Source of the DNA: Thermoanaerobaculales bacterium
Lineage (GTDB): Bacteria; Acidobacteriota; Thermoanaerobaculia; Thermoanaerobaculales; Sulfomarinibacteraceae
Direction: 5' to 3'
DNA length: 64,000 nt
NCBI GenBank assembly: GCA_025456145.1
Contig: JALOLD010000048.1
Location: 1 to 64,000 of the forward strand
How positions within the stretch are numbered: position 1 is the first letter of the stretch; every line of letters begins with the position of its first letter. This document shows, in pieces, positions 18,709 to 29,347 of this stretch. The notes under the pieces were generated by a model. The model did not search any database. It was not told the origin of the DNA and saw only the letters and a program-made list of their open reading frames with translations. The translations under genes and the position numbers were made by a program.

Positions 18709-18805
18709 CGGCGGCAGCGGCAGCGACAGCGGCAGCGGCAGCGACAGCGGCAGCGACAGCGGCAGCGACAGCGGCAGCGACAGCGGCAGCGTCAGCGTCA
18801 GCGGT
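18709..18805. repeat. GGCAGC/GACAGC 6/12-bp tandem repeat (minisatellite)
   Basis: gcggcagcggcagcgacagcggcagc... repeated through the intergenic region. Confidence 0.95.
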
Positions 18806-18865
18806 AACCGTGGCGACAGCGAGGCCGAGTGCTACACTCCCGCGACCATGACGGGGGAGGTCGGG

Positions 18866-19732
18866 ATGAGGCGACTGGCGACGACGTTGGCGGTGCTGCT
18901 GCTCGGGGGCTTCGCGGCGACGACCGCCGCCCAGACCCCGACCCACGTCATGGTGGTCAACGACGACGGGATCGACTCGCCCGGTCTCGCGGCCCTCGCG
19001 GCGATCCTCGCCGCCGACCCGGCCTACCGGGTGACCGTGGTCGCGCCGGCCGAGCAGCAGAGCGGGGTCGGCCACGCCGTCGTGATCCGCCGCGAGATCG
19101 CGCTCGCGCGTCACGCCGACATCGGCGGCGCGACCGCCTGGTCGGTCGATGCGACTCCGGCCTCGGTGACCGTCGTCGGTCTCACCGTCGTGCTCGCCGA
19201 CGACCCGCCCGACCTCGTCGTCTCGGGGATCAACAAGGGCGAGAACCTCGGCCGCGCGGCCTGGTACTCGGGCACCCTCGGCGCCGCCCGCGAGGCGGCG
19301 TTGCGCGGCATCCCCGCCATCGCCATGTCGCTCGAGCTCGACTGGAGCGATCCCCGACCCGACTGGCAGGCCGCGGCGCGGCTCGCCAAGCCGGTCGTCG
19401 ACGCCGTGACCCGCCGGCCGCTGCCGGAGGGCGTGCTGCTCAACGTCAACTTCCCGCGCGACACCACCGCCGCCCGCGGCTACCGGGTGACCCGGCTCGG
19501 GCTGGCCCCCGACGCGGTCAGCGGCTACGCGGTCGACCGGGAGGAGGGGGGCGTACGCTGGCTGACCAGCCGCTGGGCGCCGCCGGCCGGCGACGAGGCC
19601 GGGACCGACATCGCGGCGATCTCCGCCGGCTGGATCCCGCTCACCCCGCTCCAGCTCGACCAGACCGCCTTCACCGCGATCGCCGGGCTCCTCGAGCTCG
19701 AGCCCGAGCTGCCCGCGGCCGCCGGGGAGTGA
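18866..19732 (+). CDS. surE: 5'/3'-nucleotidase SurE with N-terminal signal peptide
   Basis: MVVNDDGIDSPGLAAL, APAEQQSGVGHAV, VVSGINKGENLGRAAWYSGTLGAAREAALRGIPAIAMS; leader MRRLATTLAVLLLGGFAATTAAQ. Confidence 0.92.
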   Translation: MRRLATTLAVLLLGGFAATTAAQTPTHVMVVNDDGIDSPGLAALAAILAADPAYRVTVVAPAEQQSGVGHAVVIRREIALARHADIGGATAWSVDATPASVTVVGLTVVLADDPPDLVVSGINKGENLGRAAWYSGTLGAAREAALRGIPAIAMSLELDWSDPRPDWQAAARLAKPVVDAVTRRPLPEGVLLNVNFPRDTTAARGYRVTRLGLAPDAVSGYAVDREEGGVRWLTSRWAPPAGDEAGTDIAAISAGWIPLTPLQLDQTAFTAIAGLLELEPELPAAAGE

Positions 19733-19858
19733 GCCGGCGACCGTCGCCGGGAGTGGACAGCCGGAGGCGGGCAGGCTAGAGTGATGCCCCCCGGCCACGG
19801 CGAGGCAATGGTGCGTCCGCCGCACCGGCCGACCGCCGCCGGGCGCCCAGGAGGATCG

Positions 19859-20551
19859 ATGGCACGCCGAATCACCCGCAAGCAGCTCAAGCAGGACGAC
19901 GAGTTCGTGTCGACGGTCGACACCGTGATGCAGTGGCTGGCCGACAGCTGGCGGCCGATCGCCGGCGTCCTCGCCGCGATCGCGGTCGTCGCGGTCGGTT
20001 GGTGGGGGGTCAGAGGCCTGATGGACTCCCGGGCCGACGACGCCTCGCTCGCCCTCCAGCACGCGATCGAGCTCTACGAGGGCGGGAGCGACGCCGGGCA
20101 GCTCGAGCCGGCGGGCGACCCGGCCGCCGCCGAGGCCGAGCTGCTGAGCGTGGTCGAGCACTATGGAAGCTCCGACCAGGCCGACATGGCGCGGGTCTAC
20201 CTCGCCCGCATCCACTTCGACCGCGGTGAGACCGAGCAGGCCCGCGACCTGCTCATCGGGCTCGCCGACCGGCGCCGCGACGACGCCATCGGCCGGCTCG
20301 CCACCCTCGACCTCGTCCACCTCCGGATCGCCTCCGGCCAGGCCACCGAGGTCGCCGCCGACCTCGAGGCGATGGTCGTCGGCTCCAACCCCGGTCTGCC
20401 GCGCGACGTCGCCCTGTACGAGCTCGGGCAGCTCCATCTCGCCGAGCACAACCCGGACCAGGCGAGGGACTACTTCTCGAAGCTGGTCGAGGAGTTCCCC
20501 GAGTCGCCCTACAACCGCCTCGCCCGTCAGCGGCTGGGCGAGCTCGGCTGA
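19859..20551 (+). CDS. membrane-anchored TPR-containing protein (YfgM/CpoB-like)
   Basis: Single N-terminal TM then TPR-like repeats (YLARIHFDRGETEQARDLL; LGQLHLAEHNPDQARDYFSKLVEEFPESPY). Confidence 0.72.
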   Translation: MARRITRKQLKQDDEFVSTVDTVMQWLADSWRPIAGVLAAIAVVAVGWWGVRGLMDSRADDASLALQHAIELYEGGSDAGQLEPAGDPAAAEAELLSVVEHYGSSDQADMARVYLARIHFDRGETEQARDLLIGLADRRRDDAIGRLATLDLVHLRIASGQATEVAADLEAMVVGSNPGLPRDVALYELGQLHLAEHNPDQARDYFSKLVEEFPESPYNRLARQRLGELG

Positions 20552-20591
20552 TCGCCGGGCGGCAACCGCCGGTGACCGACCGGGCCCCGTC

Positions 20592-21914
20592 ATGAGCTTC
20601 GTCGAGGCGATCGCCCGCAAGCGCGACGGCCTGCCCCTCGAGCGCGACGACATCCGGCGCTTCGTCGGTGGGGCCACCCGGGGCGACCTCCCGGTCGAGC
20701 AGCTCGCAGCGATGCTCATGGCGATCTGCTGCCGCGGGATGTCGGCCGAGGAGACCTCGTGGCTGACCGACGACATGCTCCGCTCGGGCGAGGCCTGGGA
20801 CCTCGCCGCGAGCCACCCGACGGTGGTCGACAAGCACTCGACCGGCGGGGTCGGCGACACCGTGTCGCTGGTCCTCGCCCCGCTGCTCGCCGCGGTCGGC
20901 GTTCCGGTGGCGATGATGGCCGGCCGGGGGCTCGGCCACACCCAGGGCACGATCGACAAGCTCGAGGCGATCCCCGGCTTCGACTGCGACCGCGACCGGG
21001 CCGGCCTCGACCGGCTGCTCGAGCTCGCGGGCGCGGCGATCATTGCCCAGACCGCCGACATCGCCCCGGCGGACCGCCGGCTCTATGCGCTGCGCGACGT
21101 CACCGCCTCGGTGCCCTCGCTGCCGCTCATCGTCGGCTCGATCATGTCGAAGAAGCTCGCCCTCGGGGCGGCGACCCTGGTGCTCGACGTCAAGTGGGGC
21201 CGCGGCGCCTTCCGCACGACCGTCGCCGAGGCGCACGAGCTCGCCGCGGCGCTGCGCCGGGTCGCCCGGGATGCGGGCGTCGCCTGCGAGGCCCTGATCA
21301 CCGACATGAACCAGCCCCTCGGCTCGGCCCTCGGCACCGCCTCCGAGGTCCGGGCGGCTGTCGCCGTCCTCCAGGGCGAGGGGGACGAGTCGCTGCGCGA
21401 GGTCAGCCTGCGGCTCGCCGAGCAGGCGATGGTGCTCCGCGGCGCCGACCCCGCCGCCGCGCGGTCGAGCCTCGAGCGGGTCCTTGCCGCGGGCGACGCC
21501 ATGGCGGCCTGGATCCGCATGGTCGAAGCGCACGGCGGCGACCCCGACCCCGACCGGCTCGCCCGTCCGTCACGGACCGTCGAGGTCGTCGCCGAGCGGG
21601 CGGGCTTTCTCACCGGCGTCGCCGCTACCGACCTCGGCCGGGTGGCGGTCACGGCGGGGGCCGGCCGCAGCCGGCTCGATGAGCCCCTCGACTTCGCCGG
21701 CGGCGTCAGGGTGCACTGCCGGCTCGGCGACCGGGTCGAGCGGGGCCAGCCCCTGGCCACCCTCGAGCTCGGCGAGCGGCCGGTCGACGAGACCGCGCTG
21801 TGCTCGAGGATCGGCGCGGCGTTCGAGCTCGGCGACGACCCTCCGGCGACCCTCCCGGCGCTCGTCCTCGGGACGGTCGACGAGGTCGATCCGGGCGCCC
21901 GTCCGCACCCCTGA
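20592..21914 (+). CDS. deoA: thymidine/pyrimidine-nucleoside phosphorylase
   Basis: VVDKHSTGGVGDTVSLVLAPLLAAVGVPVAMMAGRGLGHTQGTIDKLEAIPGF. Confidence 0.95.
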   Translation: MSFVEAIARKRDGLPLERDDIRRFVGGATRGDLPVEQLAAMLMAICCRGMSAEETSWLTDDMLRSGEAWDLAASHPTVVDKHSTGGVGDTVSLVLAPLLAAVGVPVAMMAGRGLGHTQGTIDKLEAIPGFDCDRDRAGLDRLLELAGAAIIAQTADIAPADRRLYALRDVTASVPSLPLIVGSIMSKKLALGAATLVLDVKWGRGAFRTTVAEAHELAAALRRVARDAGVACEALITDMNQPLGSALGTASEVRAAVAVLQGEGDESLREVSLRLAEQAMVLRGADPAAARSSLERVLAAGDAMAAWIRMVEAHGGDPDPDRLARPSRTVEVVAERAGFLTGVAATDLGRVAVTAGAGRSRLDEPLDFAGGVRVHCRLGDRVERGQPLATLELGERPVDETALCSRIGAAFELGDDPPATLPALVLGTVDEVDPGARPHP

Positions 21915-24638
<2,724 letters not shown>

Positions 24639-24653
24639 GGCGACCGCCCCGGC

Positions 24654-24998
24654 ATGCGTCGCCTGCCGCTCGTCCTCGCCTGCGTCGTCGCCGTCGTCGC
24701 CCTCGGTCTGCTGTCGAGCATCGTCACCCAGGGCTTCGAGGACATGGCGCGGGCCGAGGACGAGCGGCGCCGGCTCGAGGCCGAGAAGGCCCGGCTCGAC
24801 ATCGAGATAGAGCGCCTCGAGAGGACCCTCGCGGCGCTCGCCAGCGACCCCGCCGCGGTCGAGTCGATGGCCCGGCTCGAGCTGCGCTACATCCGGCCCG
24901 GCGAGCGGGTGGTCATCCTCGCGACCCCGACCCCGGCGCCGCTGCCGATCCTCGGAACCGAGCCGACCCCGACGCCGATCCTCAGCCTGGCGAGGTGA
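24654..24998 (+). CDS. FtsB/DivIC-like septum formation initiator
   Basis: Short TM + coiled coil (RRLEAEKARLDIEIERLERTL), downstream of eno as in many genomes. Confidence 0.72.
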   Translation: MRRLPLVLACVVAVVALGLLSSIVTQGFEDMARAEDERRRLEAEKARLDIEIERLERTLAALASDPAAVESMARLELRYIRPGERVVILATPTPAPLPILGTEPTPTPILSLAR

Positions 24999-25010
24999 CC
25001 GGGGCAGTCT

Positions 25011-25205
25011 TCAGGGTCGTGGTGGTTTGGGTCCCTTTCCGGCCGCGCGGGCGCGACCGACCAGAGGCAACAGCTCGTCGAGCATCTCCTCGAGCCAAGC
25101 GAGGCGTTCCGCCGGCGTCATCGCCAACCCGGCTCGCAGCTGTCGCCGACGAGTCTCGTCACGGCTCCAACCGAAAACCTCGGAGGACTGCGGCGACTCA
25201 TTCAT
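25011..25205 (-). CDS. small protein partner of nucleotidyltransferase
   Basis: 64 aa, LAMTPAERLAWLEEMLDELLPLVGRAR; overlaps the upstream NTase gene. Confidence 0.65.
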   Translation of the reverse strand: MNESPQSSEVFGWSRDETRRRQLRAGLAMTPAERLAWLEEMLDELLPLVGRARAAGKGPKPPRP

Positions 25206-25701
25206 CCCCGACCTCCCGGATGAGGTCCATCAGAACGGCCACGTCAGCAAGGTCCCGCGCACGGCCGGCCGCTCTCTTGAGCTCGACCAGGTCGTGAAGG
25301 GACACGATCGGGGCCGAGGTCCCCTCGAGATCGACCTCCACCCTTCGTCCCCACGCCTCGTCGAAGTCGAACGGCTCCTCGACGAAGAGATCGACCTCGA
25401 AGCCTGGAAGGTCGGGATGCCAGAGAGAGAAGACCTGGAGGTTCTTGGTCTCGACCCACAGCCGCCGGGTCTCGGGATCCGCAAAGGAGCGCAAGGGCAC
25501 CGGCGGCCGCGGCTGAAACCCGGACGCCTCGAGGGCATCGAGGGCCCGACCGAGGTTGTCGGGGCTCAGCTCCACCACGAGGTCGAGATCACCGGTCGTC
25601 CGCAGGTGACCGTGGAGCACGACCGCGACGCCTCCAACCACCAGGTACCGCACGCCTGCGTCATTCAGGGCCCTGATGACCGGTTCGAATCGCTGAGCCA
25701 T
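25198..25701 (-). CDS. MNT-type nucleotidyltransferase
   Basis: VRYLVVGGVAVVLHGHLRTTGDLDLVVE (GG...DxD NTase motif). Confidence 0.85.
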   Translation of the reverse strand: MAQRFEPVIRALNDAGVRYLVVGGVAVVLHGHLRTTGDLDLVVELSPDNLGRALDALEASGFQPRPPVPLRSFADPETRRLWVETKNLQVFSLWHPDLPGFEVDLFVEEPFDFDEAWGRRVEVDLEGTSAPIVSLHDLVELKRAAGRARDLADVAVLMDLIREVGDE

Positions 25702-25739
25702 CGGGGGCATTCTACCCTCTGTGAGCGCGTCGCCTCGCC

Positions 25740-25768
25740 TTGACACCAACCGACCCCGGCCCTATACT
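25740..25768 (+). promoter_or_regulatory. sigma70-type promoter for tRNA-fMet
   Basis: TTGACA (25740-25745), 17-bp spacer, TATACT (25763-25768), 16 bp before the tRNA. Confidence 0.85.
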
Positions 25769-25784
25769 CTCCCTCCCTGATTGA

Positions 25785-25861
<77 letters not shown>

Positions 25862-25873
25862 TGCACATCAGTC

Positions 25874-25898
25874 GGCCGCCCCCCAGGGCGGCCTTTGT
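25874..25898 (+). terminator. rho-independent terminator after tRNA-fMet
   Basis: GGCCGCCC-CCCA-GGGCGGCC-TTTGT. Confidence 0.8.
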
Positions 25899-25902
25899 GA
25901 TG

Positions 25903-25978
25903 CGCCATCCGGGCAGTCTTCGGCTCGGCCCAAATCCTGGCGCCATCCGGGCAGTCTTCGGCTCGGCCCAAATCCTGC
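25903..25978. repeat. two tandem copies of a 38-bp unit ending in tRNA T-arm-like sequence
   Basis: cgccatccgggcagtcttcggctcggcccaaatcctg[g/c] x2. Confidence 0.92.
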
Positions 25979-25982
25979 CCCC

Positions 25983-26092
25983 GCAACCAAGAACCAGCAA
26001 GCCGCGCGGACGCGCGGCTTGTTTCATTCTTGGTTGTACGCCCGAACCGGCGTCGCCGCTTCGAAACGAGGGCAGGATTCGTGTCGCTTGAC
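25983..26092. repeat. tRNA-3'-end + nested hairpin repeat, left copy
   Basis: ccgcaaccaagaaccagcaagccgcgcggacgcgcggcttg...ttcttggtt...gccgcttcgaaacgagggcaggattcgtgtcgc; related to 29155-29265. Confidence 0.82.
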
Positions 26093-26182
26093 GCCTCTCG
26101 GCTCTCCCGTCCTTCGTCCGGCGCGACGGCAAATCCTGCCCCCGCAACGAGTGATCTCACGGAACCTCGGAAATGAGCCCAT

Positions 26183-26205
26183 TATGTCTGGAATTCGGAG
26201 ACATA
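26183..26205. promoter_or_regulatory. candidate AbiEi operator, 23-bp inverted repeat
   Basis: TATGTCT-ggaattcgg-AGACATA just upstream of the AbiEi-like gene. Confidence 0.6.
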
Positions 26206-26226
26206 GTGTGCTTAAATCGGCAGACG

Positions 26227-26865
26227 ATGCGGGATCTGAGACGGCGAGTAGGTCGCGAGGAGTTCGACTACCAAGCGCTGATGGCGGCGTTGTCCGAGTA
26301 TGCCAATCCGCGCGACAAGGTCACCGCCCTGCTCCGCCGTGGTGACATCATCCGGGTCAAGAAGGGGCTCTACATCTTCGGCGACGAGCTCAGGCGCCGG
26401 CCCTACTCGCGGGAGCTGCTCGCCAACCTCATCTACGGTCCGTCGTTCGTGTCTCTGGATTCGGCCCTGTCGTTTTACGGCCTCATTCCCGAGCGGGTCG
26501 AGGCCCTGACCTCGGTGACAACGAGGCGGCCGAAGAGCTTCGACACGCCAATCGGCTCGTTCATCTACCGGCAATCACCTCGGGGCGCCTTCCATATCGG
26601 TATGGACCGCGTCGAGGAGGGCGACGTCGCCTTTCTGATCGCGACCCCGGAGAGGGCGCTCGCCGACAAGGCGAGGGACGACCGTGGGTACGCATTGAGC
26701 AACCGCGAGGAGGCGGCGCAGTACCTGTTTGACAATCTGCGGATCGACGAGGGGGAATTCAGGCGGTTGGACCCCAGCCGCCTCGAGGAGCTGGCCAGGG
26801 CTCTTCGCTCACGCAGAGTTGCGATCTGCGCGATCCTGCTTCGCCGTCTGAGGAGCGCAGCATGA
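26227..26865 (+). CDS. AbiEi-family antitoxin / transcriptional regulator
   Basis: FDYQALMAALSEYANPRDKVTALLRRGDIIRVKKGLYIFGDELRRRPYSRELLANLIYGPSFVSLDSALSFYGLIPE; start uncertain (26173 also possible). Confidence 0.88.
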   Translation: MRDLRRRVGREEFDYQALMAALSEYANPRDKVTALLRRGDIIRVKKGLYIFGDELRRRPYSRELLANLIYGPSFVSLDSALSFYGLIPERVEALTSVTTRRPKSFDTPIGSFIYRQSPRGAFHIGMDRVEEGDVAFLIATPERALADKARDDRGYALSNREEAAQYLFDNLRIDEGEFRRLDPSRLEELARALRSRRVAICAILLRRLRSAA

Positions 26866-27728
26866 ACCCCGCCATCGCCAGCATGTTGGATCGGTACGAC
26901 CGACGCAGCGCCGATGACCACGTCAACGCTCTGCGCGAGATCCTCCAGGAGATCGCCCTGTGCGGGCTGTGGCGAGCGAAGTTCTTCGAGCACGCAGCGT
27001 TCTACGGCGGTACCGCGCTGCGCGTGCTGTACGGGCTCGACCGCTTCAGCGAGGACATGGATTTCTCGCTTCTGGCCCCCGCGGAGGACTTCGACCTCGT
27101 CCCGTACTGCGGTGCGGTCGAGGAGGAGCTCCGCGCCTGGGGCTTTCCGACCACCGTGGAGGTCAAGCAGAAGACCGCGAGGTCCGCCATCGAGTCGGCC
27201 TTCCTCAAGGCCAACACCCAGCTGCTTCTGCTGACGATCGAGGCGGGTGAGGTTGCCTCGGCAATCCACGGCCGACGCGAGCTCAAGATCAAGCTCGAGG
27301 TCGACACCGACCCACCCCCCGGCTTCTCCACCGAGACCAAGTACCTGCTGCAGCCGATCCCATTCTCCGTCAAGGCCTACGATCCTCCGTCGCTCTTCGC
27401 CGGCAAGATGCACGCCATTCTCTGCCGGAGATGGGGAACGAGGGTCAAGGGCCGCGACTGGTACGACCTCGTCTGGTACGTTGGACGGGGAGCGCCTCTC
27501 GACCTTTCCCACCTCGAGGCGAGGATGCGGCAGAGCGGGCACTACGACGATCACGCGGCGCTCGACGAGAGCACGTTTCGCTCGCTGCTGGCGGCAAGGA
27601 TCGACGACCTGGACGTCGCTGCCGCTCGATCCGAGGTCGAGCGCTTCCTGGTCGATCCCGCGACCGCCCGAGTATGGTCGCCAGAGTTCTTCCGGGCAGT
27701 GGCCCAGAGACTCTCGATCCAGAGATAG
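26862..27728 (+). CDS. AbiEii/AbiGii-family nucleotidyltransferase toxin
   Basis: FFEHAAFYGGTALRVLYGLDRFSEDMDFSLL; ATGA overlap with AbiEi gene. Confidence 0.9.
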   Translation: MNPAIASMLDRYDRRSADDHVNALREILQEIALCGLWRAKFFEHAAFYGGTALRVLYGLDRFSEDMDFSLLAPAEDFDLVPYCGAVEEELRAWGFPTTVEVKQKTARSAIESAFLKANTQLLLLTIEAGEVASAIHGRRELKIKLEVDTDPPPGFSTETKYLLQPIPFSVKAYDPPSLFAGKMHAILCRRWGTRVKGRDWYDLVWYVGRGAPLDLSHLEARMRQSGHYDDHAALDESTFRSLLAARIDDLDVAAARSEVERFLVDPATARVWSPEFFRAVAQRLSIQR

Positions 27729-27732
27729 CAGT

Positions 27733-29070
27733 ATGAGCGCCAGTACATTCTCGGAGAAGGAGCTCCACGAGGCCCTGGAAGCAGCCCTTCAGCCGGGCCG
27801 TTTCATCGCCTTCAACGCGAGCTTCGACTTCATTCAGGGGCTCGAGGAGGTCCACACCCGGCTCAAGGCGATGATCGGCGCGGGCGAGAGCGCGACCGCA
27901 GCCCTCCATCTCGAGACGTTCATCGCCGCCTGCTTCGAAAAGGCCGAGGAGATCGACGACTCGAGCGGAGGCCTCGGCCAGCTGGTCGAGGACCTCTTCT
28001 GCACGTGGGTTCGTGCCCGCCAGGCCGCGGAGGCAAAGGCCGGAGAGACCGTCGAGCTGCTGTTGCGGTGGATGGACCACGACGACTACGGCTTCTGCCA
28101 CCGGCTTGAAGAGGAGGTTGTGAAGGTGCTCGACGGCGACGGTCTGGGGGAGCTCGCCGCCGAAGCACGGGTTCGGTTCGAGGCATCCGCGCCCGATGAC
28201 CGTGGGCCGGCCGGCTACCCGCGGAGGCGATGGACCGAGGTCCTGAAACGCACGCTCGCCGCCCAGACCGATGCCGAGGAGTACCTCGCACTGTGCGAGC
28301 TGACCCGCCTGGCATCGACCGACTGCGACGTCCTCGCAGCGATCCACGAGGGTCGGGGCAACCTCGACGAGGCTCTTTCCTGGGTCGAGCGAGGGCTCGG
28401 GCTGGCCGGCCGCGAAGGCTACTCCGGCGGAGCCGAGTACGAGCTCAAGAAGCGCCAACGCAACCTGCTGCTGCGTCTCGGTCGTAGCAAAGAGGCCATC
28501 GACCTGGCATGGCGAGACTTTGAGAAGGGCCCGCACCTCTTTGCATACGAAACGTTGATGGGGCTCGTGCGGTTCGCGGATCGCGACAGCTGGCACCAGA
28601 GGGCCATGGTCGTGGCGGATGGTTCCGGTCTCGAGTCGGTGATCGACCTCCTCGTGAAGACTCGGGAGCTGGACCGCCTGGTCGCAAGGATCTCGGCCGC
28701 GACTGCCACCGAGCTCGAGGCGATCAGCCACTACTCCAGCGAGCCAGCGGCAGACCTCCTCGCCGCTTCCCACCCCGCGCCGGCGGCTCGGGTGTATCGC
28801 GCGCTCGGGCTTCGAGTCGTGAACGCCAAGAAGAGCAAGTACTACTACGCTGCCCTCGCCCACCTCGAGCGGGCTCGCGAGTGCTACCTCGCTTCGGGCC
28901 GAGAGGACCTGTGGCGCGAGCTGGTTGCTGACGTCCGTCTTCGGCACGGGCGCAAGACCAGCTTCATGCCGGGCTTCGAGCGAGTGGCGGAGGGAGGTCC
29001 CGCAGTGGACCACGAGCCATCCATGCTCGAGCGCGCCAGGAGCCGGTGGCCGAAGCTCAGGGAACGGTGA
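27733..29070 (+). CDS. hypothetical protein, third gene of AbiE module (resembles DUF6880/SWIM-protein C-terminal region)
   Basis: 445-aa ORF starting 5 bp after abiEii stop; GNLDEALSWVERGLGL ... YYYAALAHLERARECYLASGREDLWRELVADVRLRHGRKTSFMPGFE. Confidence 0.78.
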   Translation: MSASTFSEKELHEALEAALQPGRFIAFNASFDFIQGLEEVHTRLKAMIGAGESATAALHLETFIAACFEKAEEIDDSSGGLGQLVEDLFCTWVRARQAAEAKAGETVELLLRWMDHDDYGFCHRLEEEVVKVLDGDGLGELAAEARVRFEASAPDDRGPAGYPRRRWTEVLKRTLAAQTDAEEYLALCELTRLASTDCDVLAAIHEGRGNLDEALSWVERGLGLAGREGYSGGAEYELKKRQRNLLLRLGRSKEAIDLAWRDFEKGPHLFAYETLMGLVRFADRDSWHQRAMVVADGSGLESVIDLLVKTRELDRLVARISAATATELEAISHYSSEPAADLLAASHPAPAARVYRALGLRVVNAKKSKYYYAALAHLERARECYLASGREDLWRELVADVRLRHGRKTSFMPGFERVAEGGPAVDHEPSMLERARSRWPKLRER

Positions 29071-29154
29071 CGGCCTTCCTCAGGGGGAGAGTTCTGCGAC
29101 CCGCAGCGTGATCACCATCGCTGCGAGGTCTCGCATACCTGCGTAGCGGGCCCC

Positions 29155-29265
29155 CGCAACCAACACTCGAACGCGGCGCAGATGCGCCGCGTTTTCTTGT
29201 GTCGGTTGTTCGTCCGAAGCAGCTGCTGCCGCTTCGAACCGAGGGCAGGATTCGTGTCGCCCGGC
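29155..29265. repeat. tRNA-3'-end + nested hairpin repeat, right copy
   Basis: ccgcaaccaacactcgaacgcggcgcagatgcgccgcg...gtgtcggttg...gccgcttcgaaccgagggcaggattcgtgtcgc. Confidence 0.82.
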
Positions 29266-29347
29266 GCCGACGAGATCCGGCCGAGCTGTGACGGCAGCGC
29301 GGGACCGGCGGCGAACGATCGCCGCTGGGGTCGAGCGGGGGCGCCGC

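Noticed and set aside
18709-18805. Possible CRISPR array
   Set aside because: Contiguous 6/12-bp tandem repeats with no spacers and no cas genes.
16847-18848. Long N-terminal part of the 961-aa plus-strand ORF
   Set aside because: Antisense to the symporter and reads through the minisatellite; only the SurE part (from ~18866) is supported.
18554-21061. N-terminal extension of the 1382-aa minus-strand ORF
   Set aside because: Antisense to surE, the TPR gene and deoA; symporter homology begins at GTG 18553.
25903-26148. Additional tRNA genes suggested by repeated T-arm/acceptor sequences
   Set aside because: Only 3'-end fragments; no D-arm or anticodon arm found for the extra copies.
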